Source: Candidatus Accumulibacter conexus (lineage in GTDB: Bacteria; Pseudomonadota; Gammaproteobacteria; Burkholderiales; Rhodocyclaceae). From it: 64,000 nt of DNA. Where the stretch lies: the NCBI GenBank assembly GCA_017592775.1, contig JAGFNJ010000002.1:124001-188000 (forward strand). Reading direction: 5' to 3'. Of this stretch, positions 28,379 to 37,250 are shown in pieces. Position 1 is the stretch's first letter. Each line of letters starts with the position of its first letter. The notes under the pieces are model-generated. The model searched no databases and was not told where the DNA came from. It saw nothing but the letters and a program-made list of their open reading frames with translations. Both the position numbers and the translations under genes were made by a program.

Positions 28379-29790
28379 GGCTGGTAGAAGCTCGTCTTCT
28401 CGCTTACGGCAATCTGCGGATCATTCTCGGCGCGAACTTCGAAGTGGACCACGTTGGAACCCTTCTTGCCAACACCCGGGTCCACGCGCGCCGACAGCAG
28501 GAAGGTCTTCGACGACGCAGCCGGCACCTCGACGCTGCGATCACCGACGATTTCGATCCCTTCGAGCCCGCTGACACTGACGGCAAAACGGTGCGCGGAT
28601 TCGTCGGTATTTGAAATGTGCAGACTGAACACGTTCTCGATGCGCCCGTCGTCCGCCTCGCGCGACAACGTCGAGCGGTCGCGCAGCACGTCAACCTTCA
28701 GCGGCACCCGATGCGCCAGACTCCAGACAGTCGCCAGGATGATTGCCAGGAGGATACTGGTATAGAGGAGCGTTCGCGGCCGCAGCAGGTGTGCCACCAT
28801 CTGCCGCGGCGAATAGTGCTGCGCGAGTGCGTTCTCTGTCGAGTAGCGAATCAGGCCGCGCGGCGAGCCCACCTTGTCCATGACCTGGTCGCAGGCATCG
28901 ATGCAGGCGGCGCAGGCGATGCACTCAAGCTGCAGCCCGTTGCGGATGTCGATTCCGGTCGGGCAGACCTGCACGCAAATGCTGCAGTCCACGCAGTCAC
29001 CAAGCGCTGACGATTTCGCCGCCGCACCCTTGCGGCGTGCGCCGCGCGGCTCGCCACGCTCGGGATCGTAGCTGATGATCAGCGTGTCGGGGTCGAACAT
29101 CACGCCCTGGAAGCGCGCATACGGACACATGTACTTGCACACCTGCTCACGCAGGAAGCCCGCCATCATGTAGAGGAAGGCGGCATAGAAGAAGATCCAG
29201 AAGGCCTCCCACGGCCCGAGGGCGAAGGCAGCAATCGCCGGCAGCAGTTCCTTGATCGGCGTGAAGTAGCCAACGAAGGTGACGCCGGTCCACAGTGCGA
29301 CGAGCAGCCAGAGAGCGTGCTTGATGAACTTGAGGCGGAACTTGCGCGCGTTCATCGGCTGCGCGTCGAGCTTCATTCGCGCCGGCCGCTCACCCTCGAT
29401 CTTGCGCTCGATCCACATCAGGATCTCGGTGTACACCGTCTGCGGACAGGCGTAGCCGCAGAAGAGGCGGCCACCGACGGCGGTGACGAGAAACAGGCCA
29501 TAAGCGGAGATGACCAGCAGAATCGCCAGGTAGATCACGTCCTGCGGCCAGAAGACCATGCCGAAGATGTAGAAGCGGCGCTCATCGATGTGGAACAGAA
29601 CCGCCTGCCGGCCACCCCATTCGAGCCAGCACAGGCCGTAGAACAGCGCCTGCGTCAGGAAGACCATCGCCCAGCGCCAGTTGTTGAAGAGACCTGTGGT
29701 GCTGCGGGCATAGACGGTCCGGTGCTTCTCGTACAGCCCTTCGACGTTGATGGGAATTGCCTTGGCCTTGCTCGCGGCCGCCTGGTCCAT
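28375..29790 (-). CDS. ccoG: cbb3 oxidase accessory ferredoxin-like protein CcoG (FixG)
   Basis: This 471-residue membrane protein has about five helices in the N-terminal half (e.g. AILLVISAYGLFLVTAVGG). Cysteine motifs are CGYACPQTVYTEI, then CVDCSICVQVCPTGID and CIACAACIDACD, which build two [4Fe-4S] sites, and an Ig-like C-terminal domain (TLSREADDGRIENVFSLHIS) follows. CcoG is implicated in reducing copper for the CuB site. It starts its own unit: an FNR-type site lies upstream (29859-29872), and ccoH overlaps its end. Confidence 0.95.
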   Translation of the reverse strand: MDQAAASKAKAIPINVEGLYEKHRTVYARSTTGLFNNWRWAMVFLTQALFYGLCWLEWGGRQAVLFHIDERRFYIFGMVFWPQDVIYLAILLVISAYGLFLVTAVGGRLFCGYACPQTVYTEILMWIERKIEGERPARMKLDAQPMNARKFRLKFIKHALWLLVALWTGVTFVGYFTPIKELLPAIAAFALGPWEAFWIFFYAAFLYMMAGFLREQVCKYMCPYARFQGVMFDPDTLIISYDPERGEPRGARRKGAAAKSSALGDCVDCSICVQVCPTGIDIRNGLQLECIACAACIDACDQVMDKVGSPRGLIRYSTENALAQHYSPRQMVAHLLRPRTLLYTSILLAIILATVWSLAHRVPLKVDVLRDRSTLSREADDGRIENVFSLHISNTDESAHRFAVSVSGLEGIEIVGDRSVEVPAASSKTFLLSARVDPGVGKKGSNVVHFEVRAENDPQIAVSEKTSFYQP

Positions 29791-29831
29791 GATCTCAGCT
29801 CCGATCCATTTGAGAATTACAGCAAACTCTA

Positions 29832-29872
29832 ATATTAGCTTCTGGCGCGAGAGCGAACTTGATCTGAATCAG
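29832..29872 (-). promoter_or_regulatory. FNR/Anr-type site and -10 element upstream of ccoG
   Basis: TTGATCTGAATCAG at 29859-29872 matches the FNR consensus TTGAT-N4-ATCAA with one mismatch. On the minus strand a -10 element TAATAT (29837-29832) follows 21 bases later, the class II arrangement in which the regulator overlaps the -35 position. The ccoG start is 42 bases further downstream. An oxygen-responsive FNR-family regulator is therefore a reasonable expectation. Confidence 0.7.
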
Positions 29873-29950
29873 CCGCGGCTGCATCGGAGTCAACAAGGCG
29901 GCTTCGTGCAAGCACGCCGCCGGCGAGTCGCCGGGATTGCCGCACAGGTG

Positions 29951-29989
29951 GCGGTCGCAGCGGGCGGTCGCAGCGGGCGGTCGCAGCGG
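29951..29989. repeat. Three perfect 13-bp tandem repeats between ccoP and ccoG
   Basis: The unit GCGGTCGCAGCGG occurs three times in a row at 29951-29963, 29964-29976 and 29977-29989. It lies in the 315-base intergenic stretch that also holds the ccoG promoter and the ccoP terminator. No coding frame uses it. Copy number may vary by slippage. Confidence 0.85.
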
Positions 29990-30064
29990 GCGCGGGCAGT
30001 GGTCGACGAGGCGCATCTGGAAGGGGCCTCACCGCTGGATCTGCGGCATCTGGCTCCGGCAAGG

Positions 30065-30097
30065 GAAGAACGGAGCGGGCGATCCGCTCCGTTCTTC
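30065..30097 (-). terminator. Stem-loop terminator after ccoP
   Basis: GAAGAACGGAGCGG (30065-30078) and CCGCTCCGTTCTTC (30084-30097) form a perfect 14-bp stem with a five-base loop. It begins 9 bases after the ccoP stop. On the minus strand the stem itself ends in TTCTTCCCTT; there is no long U-tract, so termination may be partial or mRNA 3'-end protection may dominate. Confidence 0.65.
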
Positions 30098-30105
30098 AGG
30101 CACGA

Positions 30106-31011
30106 CTACTTGCCGCCTGCGGCCGGACCGAGGCTGAGGACATAGGCTGCCAGGACATGGACCTTCTCATCACCGAGGAACTCCTTCCACGCCGGCATCT
30201 GGTTGTTGCGGCCCTTGGTGATGGTCTCGATGATCGTCGACTCTGAACTGCCGTACAGCCAAACCTTGTCGGTCAGGTTGGGCGCGCCGAGGGCCTGCAT
30301 GCCCTTGCCATCCGGACCGTGGCAGCCGGAGCAGCCGGCGCTGTTGAACGCCTCCTGTCCCTTGCCCGCGCGCAACGAATCAGCGGGCAGCCCCGACAGC
30401 GAACGGACGTAATTCGCCAGATCCTTGATCGTCTCGGCACCAAGCTGGGTATGCGGTGGCATCACGCCGTTGCGCCCGATGGCGATCGTCTCGACGATCT
30501 GGGCCGGTTCGCCGCCCCACTGCCAGTCCGCATCCGCCAGGTTCGGAAAACCCTTCGACCCCTTGGCATCCGCACCGTGGCACTGGACGCAATAGGTCAG
30601 GTACAGCCGCTTGCCGGTCTCCATGGCGGCGTTGTCACCCGCCAGAGCCTTGAGATCGGTCTGCATGTACTTCGTGTAGAGCGGTCTCGTCTGCTCGGCA
30701 ACCTTCGCCTCTTCCTTCGCCAACTGGCCGGTCGACGACCAGCCGAGAACGCCTTGGTAGTCGCCGAGCGTCGGGTAGAGAAAGCTGTAGACCAACGAGA
30801 AGATCACCGTGATGTAGAACAGCCACATCCACCACTTGGGCAGCGGGTTGTTGTACTCCTCGAGGGTCTCGTCCCAGACGTGGCCGGTGGTGTCGAGCTT
30901 GGCTGGCGGCGGCAGACTCTGCGTCCAGAGCACCACAGCGCAGGCGATGATGCTCACCAGCACCAGCAGAATGACATACCAGTTCCAAAACTGATTCACA
31001 AAATCGTTCAT
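30106..31011 (-). CDS. ccoP: cbb3-type cytochrome c oxidase subunit III (di-haem cytochrome c)
   Basis: This 301-residue protein has two N-terminal membrane helices (WYVILLVLVSIIACAVVLW; WWMWLFYITVIFSLVYSFLY) and two c-type haem sites, CVQCHGADAKG and CSGCHGPDGKG, each with a later methionine ligand (NGVMPPH; NNQMPAW). It passes electrons from c-type cytochromes to CcoO/CcoN. The ATG overlaps the ccoQ stop by four bases (ATGA). A stem-loop follows the stop. It belongs to the ccoNOQP unit. Confidence 0.97.
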   Translation of the reverse strand: MNDFVNQFWNWYVILLVLVSIIACAVVLWTQSLPPPAKLDTTGHVWDETLEEYNNPLPKWWMWLFYITVIFSLVYSFLYPTLGDYQGVLGWSSTGQLAKEEAKVAEQTRPLYTKYMQTDLKALAGDNAAMETGKRLYLTYCVQCHGADAKGSKGFPNLADADWQWGGEPAQIVETIAIGRNGVMPPHTQLGAETIKDLANYVRSLSGLPADSLRAGKGQEAFNSAGCSGCHGPDGKGMQALGAPNLTDKVWLYGSSESTIIETITKGRNNQMPAWKEFLGDEKVHVLAAYVLSLGPAAGGK

Positions 31012-31202
31012 GATGCTTTCCTTTGTCCGTTGCGATCCTGGCCCAGTTCGGCCCGATCCGCTTCCTCATCGGTAAATGGCAGCATCGCTGCTTCTTCGAA
31101 GCGCTTCTTGTTGCCCTTGACGCCATAGGCCCACCAGACGATCCCGAGGAAGGTCAGCAGGGAAACGACGGTGACGATGGATCGCAGATCGTTGATGTCC
31201 AT
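31008..31202 (-). CDS. ccoQ: cbb3-type cytochrome c oxidase subunit IV
   Basis: This 64-residue protein has one membrane helix (IVTVVSLLTFLGIVWWAYG) followed by the typical KKRFEEAAMLPF segment and a charged tail. It stabilises the cbb3 complex, especially at higher oxygen. It starts 4 bases after ccoO ends, and its stop overlaps ccoP. The motif F-EAA-LPF is typical for CcoQ/FixQ, so the call is firm despite the small size. Confidence 0.93.
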   Translation of the reverse strand: MDINDLRSIVTVVSLLTFLGIVWWAYGVKGNKKRFEEAAMLPFTDEEADRAELGQDRNGQRKAS

Positions 31203-31206
31203 GCGC

Positions 31207-31821
31207 TTACCTGGCGTTCTTCATTTCCAGGCCCATCCCCTGCAGGTAGGCGATGAGGGCGTCGAGTTCGCTCTTGCCTTCAAGCTGCTTCTTCGCGCCG
31301 GCGATCTCCTCATCGGAGTAGGGAACGCCAACCTTGCGCAGGGCGCGCATCTTCGCCTCGATGGTGCTGGCGTCGGCCGGCGCCTTCTCGAGGAAGGCAA
31401 AGGCAGGCATGTTGGACTCGGGAACGACATCCCGCGGATTGATCAGGTGCACCCGGTGCCACTCGTCCGAGTAACGCCCGCCGACACGCGCCAGATCCGG
31501 ACCGGTCCGCTTCGAACCCCACTGGAACGGGTGGTCATAGACGAACTCGCCAGCGACCGAATAATGCCCGTAGCGCTCGGTCTCGGCACGGAAGGGACGG
31601 ATCATCTGCGAGTGGCAGAGGAAGCAGCCTTCGCGGACGTAGACGTCGCGGCCAGTCAGGCGGACCGGGTCATAGGGCTTGAGCCCCGTCACCGGCTCGG
31701 TGGTGGACTTCTGGAAGTACAGCGGCACGATTTCCACCAGGCCGCCAACGCTGACCACCAGCAGGGTCAGCAGGATCATCAACGGAACGCTGCGTTCGAC
31801 TGCATCTTGCGTGATCTTCAT
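31207..31821 (-). CDS. ccoO: cbb3-type cytochrome c oxidase subunit II (mono-haem cytochrome c)
   Basis: This protein has 204 residues from ATG 31821; an upstream in-frame extension would precede the normal N-terminus [16 protein letters not shown]. It has one N-terminal membrane helix ([20 protein letters not shown]), the single haem c motif [11 protein letters not shown] and a later Met ligand (ESNMPAF). The periplasmic domain is complete. It starts 13 bases after ccoN stops, in the ccoNOQP order common to proteobacteria. Confidence 0.97.
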   Translation of the reverse strand: MKITQDAVERSVPLMILLTLLVVSVGGLVEIVPLYFQKSTTEPVTGLKPYDPVRLTGRDVYVREGCFLCHSQMIRPFRAETERYGHYSVAGEFVYDHPFQWGSKRTGPDLARVGGRYSDEWHRVHLINPRDVVPESNMPAFAFLEKAPADASTIEAKMRALRKVGVPYSDEEIAGAKKQLEGKSELDALIAYLQGMGLEMKNAR

Positions 31822-31834
31822 TGCTTCTTCCTTG

Positions 31835-33262
31835 TCAGGCGTGGTGGGCGGCAGGAACCAGAACGCGTGCGTCATCGACAGAGCGCCCGCCAGCGATGGT
31901 CTTGAACATGTTGTAGGCCATCACGAGCATGCCGGTCAGGAACAGGACGCCACCCAGGAAACGGATCGCCCAGAAGGGATACGAGGCCTTGACCGATTCG
32001 ACGAAGCTGTAGGTCAGCGTGCCGTCGGCATTGACCGCACGCCACATGAGACCCTGCATCACGCCCGAAATCCACATCGAGGCGATGTACAGCACGACGC
32101 CGATCGTCGCCACCCAGAAGTGCACGGTGATCAGCCTGACGCTGAACATCTCGCTCTTGCCGAACAACCGCGGCAGCAGGTAGTAGATCGACCCGATCGA
32201 GATCATCGCCACCCAGCCGAGAGCACCCGAGTGCACGTGGCCGACGGTCCAGTCGGTGTAATGCGACAGGGCGTTCACCGTCTTGATCGCCATCATCGGG
32301 CCTTCAAAGGTCGACATGCCGTAGAAGGAGAGCGAGGTGATCAGGAACTTCAGGATCGGATCGTCGCGCAGCTTGTGCCAGGCGCCCGACAGAGTCATGA
32401 CGCCGTTGATCATGCCACCCCACGACGGCGCCAGCAGGATCAGCGAGAACAGCATGCCGACCGACTGCGTCCAGTCGGGCAGCGCCGTGTAGTGCAGGTG
32501 GTGCGGGCCGGCCCACATGTAGGTGAAGATCAGCGCCCAGAAGTGCACCACCGACAGCCGGTAAGAATAGACGGGCCGCTCGGCCTGCTTCGGAACGAAG
32601 TAGTACATCATGCCGAGGAAGCCCGCAGTCAGGAAGAAACCGACGGCGTTGTGGCCGTACCACCACTGCACCATTGCGTCCTGCACACCCGCGTAGGCCG
32701 AGTACGACTTGGTCAGGGTGACCGGAATCTCGGCGCTATTGACCACATGCAACAGCGCGACGGCGAGAATGAAGCCGCCGTAGAACCAGTTCGCGACATA
32801 GATGTGGCTCACCTTGCGCTTGGCGATGGTGCCGAAGAAGACGACCGCGTAAGCCACCCAGACGAGCGTGATGAGGATGTCGATCGGCCACTCGAGTTCG
32901 GCGTACTCCTTGCCCGAGGTCATCCCCAGCGGCAGCGTCACGGCGGCGAGGACGATCACCAGCTGCCAGCCCCAGAAGGTGAAGGCAGCCAGCCCGTCGG
33001 AAAACAGCCGTGTGTGGCAGGTCCGCTGGACGACGTAATACGAGGTGGCGAACAGGGCGCAGCCGCCGAAGGCGAAGATCACGGCGTTGGTGTGCAGCGG
33101 GCGCAGGCGCCCGAAGTGCAGGAAACCGAGGTTCAGTTCCGGCCAGACCAGTTGGGCGGCGATGATCACCCCCACCAGCATCCCGACAATTCCCCAGATG
33201 ACGGTCATTATGGCAAACTGCCGCACCACCTTGTAGTTGTATGTTGACTGAGTTTCCGACAT
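31835..33262 (-). CDS. ccoN: cbb3-type cytochrome c oxidase subunit I (catalytic)
   Basis: This 475-residue protein with 12 membrane helices carries haem b and the b3-CuB centre. Landmarks are [17 protein letters not shown], the helix with [34 protein letters not shown] and [16 protein letters not shown], containing the CuB and haem histidines expected for cbb3 enzymes. It reduces O2 to water with high affinity and pumps protons. It is first in the ccoNOQP unit. An FNR-type site lies 105-120 bases upstream of the start. Confidence 0.97.
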   Translation of the reverse strand: MSETQSTYNYKVVRQFAIMTVIWGIVGMLVGVIIAAQLVWPELNLGFLHFGRLRPLHTNAVIFAFGGCALFATSYYVVQRTCHTRLFSDGLAAFTFWGWQLVIVLAAVTLPLGMTSGKEYAELEWPIDILITLVWVAYAVVFFGTIAKRKVSHIYVANWFYGGFILAVALLHVVNSAEIPVTLTKSYSAYAGVQDAMVQWWYGHNAVGFFLTAGFLGMMYYFVPKQAERPVYSYRLSVVHFWALIFTYMWAGPHHLHYTALPDWTQSVGMLFSLILLAPSWGGMINGVMTLSGAWHKLRDDPILKFLITSLSFYGMSTFEGPMMAIKTVNALSHYTDWTVGHVHSGALGWVAMISIGSIYYLLPRLFGKSEMFSVRLITVHFWVATIGVVLYIASMWISGVMQGLMWRAVNADGTLTYSFVESVKASYPFWAIRFLGGVLFLTGMLVMAYNMFKTIAGGRSVDDARVLVPAAHHA

Positions 33263-33339
33263 GGACTCACCTCATTCCTGATCAAGAAAACCGGCTTTCA
33301 CCGCCCTGAATGCCCTTGTCCCGGGCACTGAATAAACGG

Positions 33340-33381
33340 ATGCTATTCTAACCCGGCGGTGCCAAATTTGACACAGATCAA
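33340..33381 (-). promoter_or_regulatory. FNR/Anr-type site and -10 candidates upstream of ccoN
   Basis: TTGACACAGATCAA at 33368-33381 matches TTGAT-N4-ATCAA except for one base. On the minus strand two overlapping -10 candidates follow: TAGAAT (33350-33345, gap 17) and TAGCAT (33345-33340, gap 22, the exact class II distance). The leader to the ccoN ATG at 33262 would be about 75 bases. Oxygen-controlled expression of ccoNOQP is expected. Confidence 0.72.
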
Positions 33382-33414
33382 CCCCGGTGCACGACCCGAC
33401 CGGCGTCTGCGAAC

Positions 33415-33441
33415 AAAAAAAGGGTGCGCCCTGGCGCACCC
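33415..33441 (-). terminator. Intrinsic terminator of the ccoIS unit
   Basis: On the minus strand GGGTGCGCC and GGCGCACCC pair around a minimal AG loop and are followed by seven T residues (A7 on the plus strand at 33415-33421). It lies about 110 bases after the ccoS stop and just ahead of the ccoN FNR site, which insulates the two units. Confidence 0.85.
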
Positions 33442-33552
33442 GAAACCCCAACAGAGAAACATCCCTGGACGCCCCAGGCAGCGAATGCCGGAGCACCCGC
33501 GCCAGCGACCCGCGAATTATCCCCGGCTGCCGGAAAGCCGTCTTGACCTGCG

Positions 33553-33762
33553 TCAAGAGTCGCGCAGATCGGCCGGCGGCACGCCGGGGCGGTCGTCGCC
33601 GGGTTTCGCCGCCGGCGAGGATCGGTCGTCGTCCATCAGGATGCGGTAGGCCGGCCCCTCCATGTCGTCGAACTGACCGCTGCGCAACGACCACCAGAAG
33701 GCGAGCGCGATCAGGAAGACGAGCACGACGGAGATCGGGATCAGCAGGTAGAGGGTTTCCAT
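33553..33762 (-). CDS. ccoS: cbb3 oxidase assembly protein CcoS
   Basis: This 69-residue protein starts at ATG 33762. It has one membrane helix (LYLLIPISVVLVFLIALAFWW) followed by SLRSGQFDDMEGPAYRILMD, a signature of CcoS/FixS. CcoS is needed to insert haem b and copper cofactors into CcoN. The start lies five bases after the ccoI stop in the same direction; a terminator follows. The hydrophilic tail is slightly longer than in many relatives. Confidence 0.93.
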   Translation of the reverse strand: METLYLLIPISVVLVFLIALAFWWSLRSGQFDDMEGPAYRILMDDDRSSPAAKPGDDRPGVPPADLRDS

Positions 33763-33767
33763 CAGGG

Positions 33768-36224
33768 TCAGTTTCCGCCAGCCTTCTGCAAGCGCAGCGA
33801 ATTCGCCACCACGAGCAGCGAACTGCCGGACATGCCGATGCCGGCCATCCAGGGGGTGATGAAACCGGTCATCGCCAGCGGCAGGACGACGAAATTGTAG
33901 GCGAACGACCACCACAAATTCTGCCGGATGACCCGCAGCGCGCGGCGCGACACCCGGATGCCGCGCCGCAGATGGTCGAGGTTCTCCGACAGCAGCACCA
34001 GATCCGCCTGCGTGCGTGCCAGTTGCGAACCGCCGCCCATGGCCACCGACACCTGCGCCTGGGCGAGAACGGGCGCGTCATTGACCCCGTCGCCAACCAT
34101 CGCGACGACCGCGCCGGCCGCCTGCAGACGGCGGACATGATCGTGCTTCGCCTGCGGCGAGGCGTCCGCCACCACCTCGTCGATCGCCAGGCCCTGCGCG
34201 ACGCGGCGGGCGACCGGCGCACAATCTCCGGTCAGCAGCACCACCCGCCGGCCGGCGGCGCGGAGATCGGCGAGCAGCGCCGCCGCTTCCGGCCGCACGT
34301 CGTCGCCGAGGCGAAAGAGCGCGATCCAGCCGACCTCGTCGCCGAGGGCGATCACCGTGTCGCTGCTGGCCAGCACCGCCTCTGCCGCCCCCGGCATCGC
34401 CCGGCCGTGCAGCGACCCGACATAGGCCGGCCTGCCGAGGCGCAGGCGCCTGCCGCCGGAAACGGCCGTGACACCGCAACCCGGCTCGTTGCCCGACCCT
34501 TCGACCGCCGGCAGGGCACGGCCGACCGCGGCTTCGCGCAGAGCCCTGCCGAGCGGATGTTCCGAACTCTGTTCGAGCGCCGCCGCCAGCGCCAGACAGT
34601 CGTCGGCGCTCAGCCCGGCCAGCGGCAGCACCTCGAGCACCCGCATCTCGCCGGTGGTCAGGGTCCCGGTCTTGTCGAAGACGAAGTGGCTGGCTCGCGC
34701 CAGCGTCTCGACCGCATGACTGCGGGTCACCAGCAGGCCGGCACGGGCCATGGCACCGGCGGCGACGGTCAGCGCCACCGGTGTCGCCAGCGACAGCGCG
34801 CAGGGACAGGTGACGACCAGCACCGAAACCGTGATCCACAGCGCCTGCCGCGGATCGATGAACCACCAGGTCAGCGCCACCGCCGCCGCCAGCAACAGCA
34901 GCGCGATGATGAAGTGGGCGGCGATGCGATCGGCCATTTCGACGAGGCGCGGCTTCTCGGTCGCTGCCCGCTCCATCAGGCGGACGATCGCCGACAGCCG
35001 AGTGGCCTCACCCACCTGCTGCACCGAGACCAGCAGCGGGCTCTCGATGTTGACCGCGCCACCGGTCACCGCCGAACCCGGGCGCTTGTCGACCGGCGCG
35101 CTCTCGCCGGTCAGGAGCGATTCATCGACGCTGCTTTGCCCGTCGAGCACCTGGCCGTCGGCCGGAATCGTCTCGCCGGCGCGCACGAGCACCACCTCGC
35201 CCGGCCGCAGGTCGGCCACCAGAACCTGCTCCTGCCCGCTCTGTGCCGGATAATCCGGCAGCCGGGTGGCGACCGCCGGCATCAGCCGTGCCAGCGCCTC
35301 GGTCGTGCTGACTGCCCGTTGGCGCGCCGTCATCTCGAGAAAGCGCCCGCTCAGAAGGAAGAAGACGAACATCGTCACCGAATCGAAATAGACCTCGCCG
35401 CTGGCCGTCAGCGTTGCCCAGACGCTCGCCAGAAAGGCTGCGCCGATGCCCAGCGCGACCGGCACGTCCATCCCCGCACGCCGCAGTCGCAGGTCGCGCC
35501 AGGCGTTGCCGAAGAAGGGTGCGGCCGAATAGAGGACCACCGGCAGCGTCAGCATCAGGCTCGCCCAGCGCATCAACTGTTCAACTGCCGGCGTCATCTC
35601 GCCCTCGCCCGCCAAGTACACCGGGACGGCGTACATCATCACCTGCATCATCCCGAAACCGGCGACGAACACCCGCCACAGCGCGCGGCGCCGCTCCTGG
35701 CGCGCGATCTCCTCGCTCTTCGCCGGATCGTAGGGATAGGCGCGGTAGCCGATGGCGGCGATCGCCGCCAGGATCCCCGACAGCCGGATTCGCCCTTCGT
35801 CCCAGCGCACACGCGCACGTCGCGTGGCGTAGTTGATCTCCACCGCAGTGACACCGGCGAGTCGCGACAGGTGCTGTTCGTTGAGCCAGATGCACGCCGA
35901 ACAGGTGATCCCCTCGAGGATCAGCGATGCTTCGCGCTCGCCCTCGCCAGCATCATCCGAGAGGACGCGCACGAAGCTCTTCTGGAAATCGGCATGGTCG
36001 TAGAGCTGCAGCCCCTCGACGATCGCCGGCATCGCCTCGCGCGGCGCGTCGGGCAGCGCATCGCGTGTGCGATAGTAGTCGCCGAGGCCGTTGTCGACGA
36101 TCGCCTGCGCCACCGCCTGGCAACCGCCACAACACATGGCGCGCGGCTCGCCATCGATGCGCGTGCAGAGCTCGACGCCGGCGGGAATGGCTTGGCCGCA
36201 ATGGTAGCAATTGCCGATGTTCAT
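33768..36224 (-). CDS. ccoI: Copper-exporting P1B-type ATPase for cbb3 oxidase assembly
   Basis: This protein has 818 residues from ATG 36224 ([16 protein letters not shown]). An N-terminal Cys-rich segment (CYHCG, CCGGC) precedes a heavy-metal-associated domain with [10 protein letters not shown]. Then come eight membrane helices, with the CPC transport motif in [13 protein letters not shown], the phosphorylation site [10 protein letters not shown], the actuator loop LTGESAP and the hinge [13 protein letters not shown]. CcoI/FixI delivers copper for the cbb3 CuB site to the periplasm. It is divergent from ribF with 94 bases between starts. A GTG shortly upstream could be an alternative start; no Shine-Dalgarno is convincing. 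Confidence 0.95.
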   Translation of the reverse strand: MNIGNCYHCGQAIPAGVELCTRIDGEPRAMCCGGCQAVAQAIVDNGLGDYYRTRDALPDAPREAMPAIVEGLQLYDHADFQKSFVRVLSDDAGEGEREASLILEGITCSACIWLNEQHLSRLAGVTAVEINYATRRARVRWDEGRIRLSGILAAIAAIGYRAYPYDPAKSEEIARQERRRALWRVFVAGFGMMQVMMYAVPVYLAGEGEMTPAVEQLMRWASLMLTLPVVLYSAAPFFGNAWRDLRLRRAGMDVPVALGIGAAFLASVWATLTASGEVYFDSVTMFVFFLLSGRFLEMTARQRAVSTTEALARLMPAVATRLPDYPAQSGQEQVLVADLRPGEVVLVRAGETIPADGQVLDGQSSVDESLLTGESAPVDKRPGSAVTGGAVNIESPLLVSVQQVGEATRLSAIVRLMERAATEKPRLVEMADRIAAHFIIALLLLAAAVALTWWFIDPRQALWITVSVLVVTCPCALSLATPVALTVAAGAMARAGLLVTRSHAVETLARASHFVFDKTGTLTTGEMRVLEVLPLAGLSADDCLALAAALEQSSEHPLGRALREAAVGRALPAVEGSGNEPGCGVTAVSGGRRLRLGRPAYVGSLHGRAMPGAAEAVLASSDTVIALGDEVGWIALFRLGDDVRPEAAALLADLRAAGRRVVLLTGDCAPVARRVAQGLAIDEVVADASPQAKHDHVRRLQAAGAVVAMVGDGVNDAPVLAQAQVSVAMGGGSQLARTQADLVLLSENLDHLRRGIRVSRRALRVIRQNLWWSFAYNFVVLPLAMTGFITPWMAGIGMSGSSLLVVANSLRLQKAGGN

Positions 36225-36281
36225 CACCGCAACAGACGAGGAAAAAGGCGCCAGCGCCAGCCGGCGCGGCGGCAAGCCGGG

Positions 36282-36287
36282 TATAAT
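36282..36287 (+). promoter_or_regulatory. -10 element TATAAT upstream of ribF
   Basis: A perfect TATAAT lies 31 bases before the ribF ATG at 36319. No good -35 hexamer is present 16-18 bases further upstream, so this is a partial promoter assignment. It would drive ribF and probably the following ileS-lspA-fkpB-ispH genes. Confidence 0.45.
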
Positions 36288-36318
36288 CGCACGTTTTGTC
36301 CGCCCCCACTCGCGCCCG

Positions 36319-37242
36319 ATGCTCGTCTACCGCGGTTTTTCACAGACAGCGCACAGCGCCACCGTCCTCACGATAGGCAATTTCGATGGCGTCCATCTTG
36401 GCCATCGTGCCCTCCTCGCCCGCCTGACAGCGGCTGCCGCCAGCGCCGGCCTGCCGGCTGCGGTCCTCACCTTCGAGCCGCATCCGCGCGAGTTCTTCGT
36501 CCCTCAGGACGCTCCACCGCGCCTGTCGACGCTGCGCGAGAAGCTCGAACTGCTCGCCGACGACGGCGTCGACCTGGTGCATGTCTGCCATTTCAACGCC
36601 GCCTTCGCCTCCCTGAGCGCGACCGAATTCATCGAACGGGTCCTGCTCGGCGCGCTGCGCGTGCGGCGGCTGCTCGTCGGTGACGATTTCCGCTTTGGCG
36701 CCGGGCGCCGCGGCGACTTCGCCCTGCTCTGCGCCGCCGGCGACCGGCTCGGCTTCCGCGTCGAGGCCATGCAGAGCATCACGCTGGATGGCGAACGCGC
36801 GTCCAGTTCGGCCGTCCGCGACGCGCTGCAGGCGGGGCGCATCGAACACGCGGCACGCCTGCTCGGCCGCCCCTACACGATCGACGGCCGCGTCGTCCAC
36901 GGCGACGGGGTCGGGCGCCAACTCGGTTTCCACACCGCCAACATCCGCATCAAGCACGAGCGGCCGCCGTTGCGCGGGGTCTTCGCCGTCGAGGTCCGCG
37001 GGCTTCCCGGCGGACCGCACCGGGGCGCCGCCAACCTGGGCTACCGTCCGAGCGCCAACCAGGTGGCGCGGCCGCTGCTCGAGGTCCATCTGCTCGATTT
37101 CAGCGCCGACATCTATGGTGCCCACCTCAGCGTCCGCTTCCTGCACAAACTGCGCGACGAAATGAAATTCCCCGACTTCGACGCGCTGCGCGCACAGATC
37201 GCCAGCGACGTTGCCGCCGTCAAGGCCTATTTCCAGTTGTGA
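36319..37242 (+). CDS. ribF: Bifunctional riboflavin kinase/FAD synthetase
   Basis: This protein has 307 residues from ATG 36319, preceded by a -10 element. The N-terminal FAD synthetase domain carries [19 protein letters not shown] and [15 protein letters not shown]. The C-terminal riboflavin kinase domain carries [20 protein letters not shown] with the expected Pro/Thr loop replaced by TANI. Together they make FMN, then FAD, from riboflavin. It is the first gene of the conserved ribF-ileS-lspA-fkpB-ispH order also found in E. coli. Confidence 0.95.
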   Translation: MLVYRGFSQTAHSATVLTIGNFDGVHLGHRALLARLTAAAASAGLPAAVLTFEPHPREFFVPQDAPPRLSTLREKLELLADDGVDLVHVCHFNAAFASLSATEFIERVLLGALRVRRLLVGDDFRFGAGRRGDFALLCAAGDRLGFRVEAMQSITLDGERASSSAVRDALQAGRIEHAARLLGRPYTIDGRVVHGDGVGRQLGFHTANIRIKHERPPLRGVFAVEVRGLPGGPHRGAANLGYRPSANQVARPLLEVHLLDFSADIYGAHLSVRFLHKLRDEMKFPDFDALRAQIASDVAAVKAYFQL

Positions 37243-37250
37243 GAACCATC

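Noticed and set aside
31679-33247. A 522-codon plus-strand frame over ccoO/ccoN
   Set aside because: Antisense to complete oxidase subunits and rich in His, Arg and Gln without motifs.
33387-36683. A 1098-codon plus-strand frame opposite ccoI
   Set aside because: Arg/Gln/His-rich, no motifs, and antisense to a complete copper ATPase with all P-type motifs.
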